64,000 nucleotides of DNA from Thelonectria olida (Eukaryota > Ascomycota > Sordariomycetes > Hypocreales > Nectriaceae): positions 62,001 to 126,000 of the forward strand of contig JAGPYM010000052.1 of NCBI GenBank assembly GCA_020736575.1, written 5' to 3'. Under the pieces are notes generated by a model. The model had not been told where the DNA came from, made no database searches, and saw only the letters and a list, made by a program, of their open reading frames with translations. This document shows, in pieces, positions 57,383 through 64,000 of the stretch (positions within the stretch are counted from its first letter, which is position 1; each line of letters starts with the position of its first letter). The translations under genes were made by a program, and so were the position numbers.

Positions 57383-58223
57383 GATGGCGATGAGATTGAA
57401 GAATAAACGGTGATGATGTGATTTGGATTCTCAGATGAGGACCTTACGAGAAGCTGCGCCTGTTATATCCTACTTCATCGTCATTTGTAGAAGCCTTGCA
57501 TTCGCGTGAACTTGAAAAGAGCGCTTAGGTACGGCCTTGTTGTAAGTGTCGTTGATAAGCAAATGAACTAGAAAGATCTCTCCTCAAAGCTTCAAGTATA
57601 CCATATATTGATTCAATCTTGACTATTTGGAGTTTTAGGCAAGATACCGCGGTGCGAGTTGCTGTTAAGCCGACTCTAACACGAATTACACTGATATCTA
57701 GTCGTGACCGTGTCGGGGCCGACAATAGCCGATATTCTTCTTGTTTCAAGCATTTCCTTAGGTTGTGCGCCGGCCGGGAATGTGGGGCCCACGGAACTCC
57801 GCGGGTTTGCAGATGAGTTCACCGTGAGAGACACTTCTTTCCTGGGTGGTACAATTATCAGTGGCAAATCGAAGATGCATTGCCACAGCATGCAATGAGT
57901 TCAATTTCGTATTGGCAATAGCATTTCTGAGGTAAACCGTCCCGAAGGTTAAGAACACGTGTGTTTGCGACACGGGCAAACAGCACACAAAGATACGCCA
58001 GCAGAATGGTCTAAAGTTTCGTGAAGAATGACTAATTTGCACCATATCTCTGATTAGTAATATCGTAGACTGATTTTGACTTGGCAATTCTTCCACTTCT
58101 CCAAGGCACTGAAGTGAGTTCCTGTACCGTCTGCCGTTCAAAATGGAGGTCGCCGCTCATGCTCGCAGGCGTAAAGGTTAGTGACTCTAACTGACGTGCC
58201 CACACTTCGGGCCGATTGCTAAC
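57383..58223. promoter_or_regulatory. Divergent intergenic region, DAO oxidoreductase / Zn2Cys6 factor
   Basis: 841 bp between two start codons with no supported ORF; the layout suggests co-regulation. I did not find a repeated motif. Confidence 0.45.
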
Positions 58224-60212
58224 ATGCTCCATCGCTTGATAGCCTGCGACTTCTGTGTCTCGAGGAAGATCAAGTGCGATACACTGAAGCCAACATGCTC
58301 TAATTGCAGGCTCTACGGTGTCGAGTGTAGAATCACGAATGCCACCAATACGAGTAGAAGAAAGGCCCCTGCCATCCCTCCGCCCTTTGACGAAAATACT
58401 CCAGCTGCCTCGGCTTCAACCCCGTCAGAGTAAGGAGTCTACCTACCTCAACCGACCTTCCGTAAATATGACAAGATATTAATAGAACCGGGCCATATAG
58501 GCCAGATCAAGTTTCGGCAATCGAAGCACGCCTCGCCAATATCGAGTCACAGTTAGCCCAGCTTGTGAGAGACAAGAGGCCCCCCTCTCAATCAAGCTCT
58601 CCTCAATCTGGCCAAAATATCCCCAGTTTGAGCTTCAAAAATTTTCCCGAAGCCCGCGAGTATACTGCTTTGGACATGTGGAACGAAGGGTCAACCTTAC
58701 CTTGTATCGGGTTCTCTCCACAGCCTATTTCCGACACAGTCATACTAACTTCAGGACAACTTGAACTTCCCACCCTCCCAGAGCTGCTGCCCAATGTGGA
58801 TAATTATTTTCATAATTATAACCGTTATATCCCCTTATTTGAGCAGTCTACCTTTATGCGCATGCTTCTCGAATGGTACTCATCGCCTTCAAGGCAGGCT
58901 CCGGTCCCATGGGCAGCGATCAACGTTGTGCTTGCAATCAGCTATCGAGTGATAGACGACATGCCAATAGACGACCCTCGACTGGCACAGTGTATTCGCA
59001 ACTTGCACTCCGCGACGACCCACCTCATGGCATGGAACCAAAATTTCTTGGGCCTGCAAGTGTTGTTGGGTATGGTCATTCTTTTCCAGGGAACGACTGA
59101 TCCTCAGCTTGCAATCGTTCTCATTGGGAGTTCTATGAGACTCATCCAGAGTATGGGGCTACCCTCGCGACGAGGGCTTGTGGGTCTGTCTTCCTCTGAA
59201 GCCTTGCAGAGGTGCCGAATATTTTGGATCGCATACGTTCTTGACAGGGTAGGTGATTCCTGTAACATGAGACGAACTTGAAGCTCACTTACCATTTCCT
59301 AGGACTTGGCCCTTCGCTCTAAAGCACCGTATACTCAGCTCGATGGGGAGCTCGACCTCAACCCCCCTCCAGAAGATGTCGAGGATGGGACAGGGTTCGT
59401 CACCTCCAGTACTGACAGCGTTCGGTTCAATTACTTCCGCGCGCGTGTGGACCTAGCTGTCATTCAGGGTAAGGCGCACGATATTCTCTATAGCCGAAGA
59501 GCACAAAAACTATCTCGAGAACAGAGGCTGCAAAATATTTCCCGCGTCGAGCAAATGCTGCTCACTTGGCGCACTGGAATACCAGCAGAGCTTCTAACCG
59601 CAGAAGGCTTGTATCGGCGGCTCTCTCCGATCCCGATTCATCTCATGATGAACATGTACAACAGACACCTCGAATGCCTATTCCGAATTCATTCCATCTT
59701 TTCATTTGATCAAGACTGGCTGAACCGGGTTCGGTGTTATCTCTCTCCTATGGTCATTGAACTGAGGGAAGATGAAGTTGATGGCGAAGTGATACACTCA
59801 GGCCTAACGCCGCTTCCAAGAGGCTGGACAGAGTGTGTTGAGTACTGTCGACTCTCATTGGAGATTTTGACCTCCGGAAAACAGACGGAATACTCCATAT
59901 GGTGAGCCTCTCACGTGCCGAATTTAACACCCGAGCTGACCAGTCAGGCTTAACGCATGTTGCACCGTCTCGTCTCTAATTGTGTTATTGGTCAACATCA
60001 TAGAGTTTCCCGATCATGAGTTCATTGCGGTGGACCAGAACTTAATTGATCAGACACGAGGGTTGTTTGAGCAGATGAATTCGAAAGCCTCCGAGGGGAG
60101 GTTCTTCCTCCTGCAAGTTGCGCAGGATCTAGACCGTCGCGCACGCGGTCAAGTCAACCGCATGACCCAGATCAACAATTTCAGCTTTCTCGATGCAATG
60201 AGGGGTTATTGA
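58224..60212 (+). CDS. Zn2Cys6 transcription factor with fungal-specific TF domain
   Basis: Exons 58224-58429, 58501-59248, 59303-59901 and 59948-60212 encode 605 residues. The zinc cluster opens the protein: CDFCVSRKIKC, then DTLKPTCSNCRLYGVEC. A short coiled-coil (IEARLANIESQLAQLV) follows. The regulatory domain has YNRYIPLFEQSTFMRML, RLIQSMGLPS and CRIFWIAYVLDRDLALRSK, which is interrupted by the second intron. It is divergent from the DAO oxidoreductase, its most likely target (inference). Confidence 0.93.
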
Positions 60213-61174
60213 GCGTTAGTGGCAAATTGGAGCGATTGCAGAGGTACTTTTAATTGAATCATTAAATGACAGCTTCACCTGTATGAACGATACAATGAAT
60301 TAAGGCTCCTGGTTGAGTGGAGATGCCGGAAATGGTGCCTTGCTGTAATAAGCGCTCTGGAACTCCGTCCAGCTCGGTCGTGCCAGTGAAAGCCTGATAT
60401 GAAAAGAACATCGGCATCCCTCACTATCGAGTAGACGGCAGCTTGAACCGCCAGCTTTGAGCACCCAATTGACCTCGATGCGGGCGAATTTCCCAATTAA
60501 AGATGCCCATCCCGATCCTAGGCGAACTTACACGGAGTTGCGCGGAGTCCCGCGGAGTGGGGTTCCGGTGGCAGTGGTTCAATGGTCCGTATCGGCCAGA
60601 TGGTGGTGTTCTCATCAATTCAGCACTTCGGACAAGAAGGCTGAGAAAACAGGTGCAAAAGAATGGCTAGATCTAATGGCTGATGCAAGGCCAAGCTACT
60701 GCCCTGGCCAACAGTAGCCGCAATGTTTAATTTCTCCAAATGGTGCGCAACAGTATTGCTCGTCGCAAAAGAGTGGTATATTGGTTACGACTACTTAAAA
60801 CAATGTCGGTAGCTATGTTGCATACTGGACACTCTATCGTTTTTCCCAGTGGCACAGATATCTGATGACTATCTCGGGGCGGTTACAAATTGCTGAGCAA
60901 AACTTTTGCTGCAGGCGGACATCCCCGGGAGTCCGTTAATGCGTGGAAGGCTTCCGCGATATCGAAGGTGTTCGAGTCATCATGGCTTAGAAATCAAGCT
61001 CTGGAACAAATACATAGCAATTATGTCGGTTATTGTCGGCCCTATTTAGGTCTCATCATTTTCTATGTTCAAGTGTTAAATATATAGCTGCGTCATAGCA
61101 GCATTTGATCAGCCGTCAAACACCATCTCAATCAGAATATTCGTCAAGTCATTCCAATACCATTACTCAACGAA
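60213..61174. other. Intergenic region
   Basis: No supported gene. A small tandem motif CGGAGT.GCGCGGAGTCCCGCGGAGTG lies near 60534-60560, a GC-rich triplet of CGGAGT with no known role. Confidence 0.45.
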
Positions 61175-62412
61175 ATGGCAAAGATCTTTCTGCATGTATC
61201 TTCCTATACTCTAACCTTTATCCCTTTCTAACGCTAGTTCTTCCACAGCACAGGTGCCTCAGGCTATATTGGCGGTGATCTCCTTCACCTGCTAGCGAAG
61301 GTGCACCCAGAGTACACCGTCAGAGCCCTAGTCCGGGACGCAGGAAAAGGCGAAGCCATCAGCAGAGCATTTCGCCAGGTACAGATAGTAAAAGGCGGTC
61401 TCGAAGATGCCGAAATCATCGCTCGAGAAGCAAAAGAAGCCGACATTGTTGTCCGTAAGTAGACAATCATTCACTATGAAAAGCATCATATAACTGATCT
61501 GGTCCAATCACCTGTTCAGACCTGGCAGCATCAGGGCATCTGAAGAGTGTCCAAGCTATCCACCACGCTTTGTCAAACAAGCCAAAGTCTCAGAAATCGC
61601 CCTATTGGATCCAGATATCCGGAGGCAGCGCATTGGCGGCGGCGGAACTGGCCGACCCATCTCGTGTGTGCGGTGCAGGCAGCGACATCATTTGGGACGA
61701 CCTCGACGGCATTGATGCAATCCGATCTTTGATCAAACAACACCCAAAGCGTGCCGTTGACAATTATTTACTCTCCGTCGCCAACAATACACCTCATGTC
61801 AAGACTGCTCTCGTTCTACCTCCGATTATTTACGGCCAGGGTCGGGGACCAGTGAACCAGAGGAGCATCCAGATTCCTGAGCTGGCCAAATTAACACTAC
61901 AACGTCAGCGCGGTGTACAGGTTGGACCTGGTCAGAGTCGATGGGGCAATGTTCATATTCTAGACCTCAGCCAATTGTTCCTGCGACTGGTTGAGAAAGC
62001 GGTCGAGGGCACGGAGGATCCTAACATTTGGGGATCAAATGGACTCTATCTTACCGGAATTGGTGAAATTGTAAGTGTCCAGAAGACTCTTCAGACATTT
62101 GAACCTAACCTAGTTCTCAATAACTAGTCATTTGGCGAGATTTCTAGGCGCATTGCCGCAGCAGCATCAGAGCTCAACGTCCTCCAGGAGAGGTCAATTG
62201 ACCAGCTGAGCGGACAAGAAGCAGACGACTTATTGCCACATGGATCGGTATTGTACGGCACAAATGTGCGTGGCCAAGCGCGCAGGGCGAAGAAATGGTT
62301 TGGCTGGGCGCCTACGCACGAGGATCTTGAGCATGATATTCCCAGAACGGTGGCACGTGAGGCTCGCCAACTTGGACTTATTCAAGATGAGACTCCTACC
62401 GCTCGTATCTGA
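61175..62412 (+). CDS. NAD-dependent epimerase/dehydratase-like protein (extended SDR)
   Basis: Exons 61175-61195 (21 nt), 61238-61454, 61520-62070 and 62128-62412 encode 357 residues. The dinucleotide motif TGASGYIGGDLLHLL lies near the N-terminus, followed by VRALVRDAGKG and DIVVHLAASGHLKSV. WIQISGGSAL corresponds to the usual Ser region, while the catalytic YxxxK is not clear. LVLPPIIYGQGRGPVN and WGNVHILDLSQLFLRL are typical of the extended SDR family. The first exon and its acceptor are the least certain part. Substrate unknown. Confidence 0.82.
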
Positions 62413-62989
62413 AGAGCCATGGTGTGGCATAACGATAACTAGTCAGAGGATATGCAGATGGACTATCAATTAACAATTAGAGCGTCACCTTGTAGTCGCA
62501 GTGTTCGGGTAGAGTGGTAAAGACAATTACTCCTCATCGTGTGAGATTTAGATTATCCTTGAAAATACCGGCTGCAGAATCGGACACGTGCAACTGCGGA
62601 CGAGCAGCAGAAACGATGAAACGCTTTTTGTTTCGGTGTCCGAAGTGGGACGCACAGCGAGAAGGCATGCGACGGGTCGGACAAACGAAGATGGGAAACG
62701 TCTCGTTCTTTTAGGAGGAACGGCGGCATCGGATGGCCCAAAATGGGCACCAGACCTACAGGCAGTGCGGGCGGCGACTAAGTTTGCCATAGACATGAGG
62801 AGACTTAATGCAAATCAGACTGGATGACTTCCTAATAGCATTTAGCAGCCAATACTAGCGATACTAATACCAAACAGCCTCAAGTTGACAGATCATGCTT
62901 CAGCTGCTGAAGATAGGATGCTAAACACTGAGAAAATGGCCTTCAAGCAGGCTTGTCACAGTAGGATGGAGGTGGACCTTCCTGCACCG
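62413..62989. other. Intergenic region holding a LINE relic
   Basis: Apart from the retrotransposon 3' fragment at 62514-62827 I see no gene. Confidence 0.5.
62514..62827 (+). mobile_element. 3' end relic of a non-LTR retrotransposon (Tad/LINE-type)
   Basis: The frame reads AAESDTCNCGRAAETMKRFL and FRCPKWDAQREGMRRVG, the Cys/His zinc-knuckle that ends fungal LINE reverse transcriptases. After a frameshift near 62712 a second frame continues LGGTAASDGPKWAPDLQAV and RAATKFAIDMRRLNANQTG to a stop. The rest of the reverse transcriptase is absent, as expected of a 5'-truncated dead copy. Confidence 0.75.
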
Positions 62990-64000
62990 TCAAGGCGTGT
63001 ATGTAATCAATAATCTTTCATCGCCTAATTGACGTTTCCCAGCATCGACTCGATTGTTATGCACCTTGTAGATTATAAGTTGAATCGTTGCAAAAACGAC
63101 CCCCACAGATACCATAATAACCATCGTGCGAAGGCCATTCTGGTAGCTGCAATCCTGTGAGCTCTTTGTAGTGTTTTCTCAGATCAGGGTACTTACAATG
63201 GTTTATCGTCCGCCTGAAAATATTGAGCCCCGATCATCAATCCAGTAGTTGCAGACATCACCCACATGCTATATCCTTTATTAGCTCGACAATTCTATTT
63301 TTCAGGGCGGGTATTCTGACGCTAAGGCTATGCTTCGCTCAGCCGGTTCGTGACAGTTTAGCTGCGTCCAAGAGTTATGAACAGGATGATAGCCCACAGC
63401 GAAAGCATTTACAGCTGTCCAGAGGCCCCATCTTGACCACTTCCCTTCCACATGGGGATGTGTTTGCCTTGCGACGATGAGTATGACGAGGTAGCAAAGC
63501 TGCGCTGAAATGACAGTCGCCCCACGGCGGTTAGTGCGATCACTCAGGTATCCAAACGAGAAGACGACCGGAAGAGCGAGCGAAGCTCCAACGGCCGCGA
63601 GAGCATTAGCTGTCAGGCGGTCAAAGCCGAGAGACCTAGTTTTCAAATAGAAGCTTCATGTCAGGATATTGCAAGGACTTTGGGGATGTTGGGTTTCAGC
63701 ACGTGCATTACTCACACGATAATAGAAGGCGAATAGGTTGACAACGGAGAGAAGGTTGAAAAGACTACCAGGGTGGAAACGTAGTGCGGCCATCGACGAT
63801 AATGCGACACAGTCTTCCAGACGGTCTTCAAGTCTACCATTTTACCTCGAGAATGACCAACATTTCTTCCTTCAAGCCTAGTTTGTAGTACTTGCTGCTC
63901 ATCGCCCGAAAAGCTGACAAAGGATAGCCCTGTTAGGGAGCGAGGAAAATCTGGGCTCTCTAGGAGGAAGAGAAAAATCAGAATTGAGACAACGATAGTC
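62990..64000 (-). CDS. MFS transporter, allantoate permease / anion:cation symporter type, C-terminal part; runs off right edge
   Basis: Several exons: about 63718-64000, about 63312-63646, about 63220-63265 and 62990 to about 63151. The C-terminal half includes GFDRLTANALAAVGASLALP, SFGYLSDRTNRRG and the hallmark HNSWTQLNCHEPAERSIALA, followed after splicing by MWVMSATTGLMIGAQYFQAD and YQNGLRTMVIMVSVG. These match the fungal Dal5/Tna1 family, importers of carboxylate or vitamin-like anions. The N-terminal six helices are outside the window. One donor (GTCAGA) is non-standard, and exon ends are approximate. Confidence 0.85.

Noticed and set aside
1..64000. tRNA, rRNA or CRISPR features
   Set aside because: No cloverleaf-consistent A/B boxes, rRNA stretches or regularly spaced repeats were recognised by eye; a tRNAscan run would be needed to exclude a tRNA.

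Overview
The window is nuclear DNA of a filamentous ascomycete (Pezizomycotina). I infer this from short introns (about 45-110 nt) with GT..AG ends and CTAAC/CTGAC branch motifs, several Zn2Cys6 regulators, fungal MFS, NmrA and FAD-monooxygenase families, and AT-rich tracts with decayed transposon pieces that look RIP-mutated. A Sordariomycete is plausible but I cannot name a species. Gene models were spliced by hand; where I give exact exon ends the summed exon length is divisible by three.

Positions 1-15224 hold a nonribosomal peptide cluster. The NRPS (minus strand, running off the left edge) shows truncated C - A - T - C - A - T - start of another C. It is followed by a 14-TM-type MFS exporter with a very long acidic tail, a small thioesterase-like (4HBT_2/THEM6-type) protein, a branched-chain amino-acid aminotransferase and a cytochrome P450. 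The same 10-bp palindrome, GTGGTACCAC, lies once upstream of the NRPS, once between the divergent exporter and thioesterase-like genes, and twice between the divergent aminotransferase and P450 genes. I saw it nowhere else in the 64 kb. It is the best candidate for an undescribed pathway-specific operator and it outlines the cluster.

Positions 15225-20155 carry a secreted GH12 endoglucanase, a Zn2Cys6 factor and a TOXD-like reductase, all without the palindrome. Positions 21092-27183 carry a Cys-rich single-pass membrane protein, a Zn2Cys6 factor, and a divergent fdc1/pad1 pair (UbiD-like decarboxylase and its UbiX-like prenyl-FMN synthase). Their shared promoter has five TCCGAG repeats. This looks like a phenylacrylic/sorbic acid decarboxylation module with its own regulator.

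Positions 27184-33332 are gene-poor, with relics of a Tc1-like transposase, a sugar transporter and possibly a PNP-type domain, plus one intact CHK-kinase-like gene. Positions 33333-46866 hold two secreted proteins (one with a 20-nt microexon), a LicD-like transferase, a MARVEL-like tetraspan, an NmrA-like protein, an F-box-like protein, an AT-rich tract and poorly resolved gene pieces. Positions 46867-64000 hold a salicylate-hydroxylase-like monooxygenase, two Zn2Cys6 regulators, a DHA1-type MFS transporter, a DAO-family FAD oxidoreductase, an NAD-dependent epimerase-like protein, a LINE 3' relic and an allantoate-permease-type MFS transporter that runs off the right edge.
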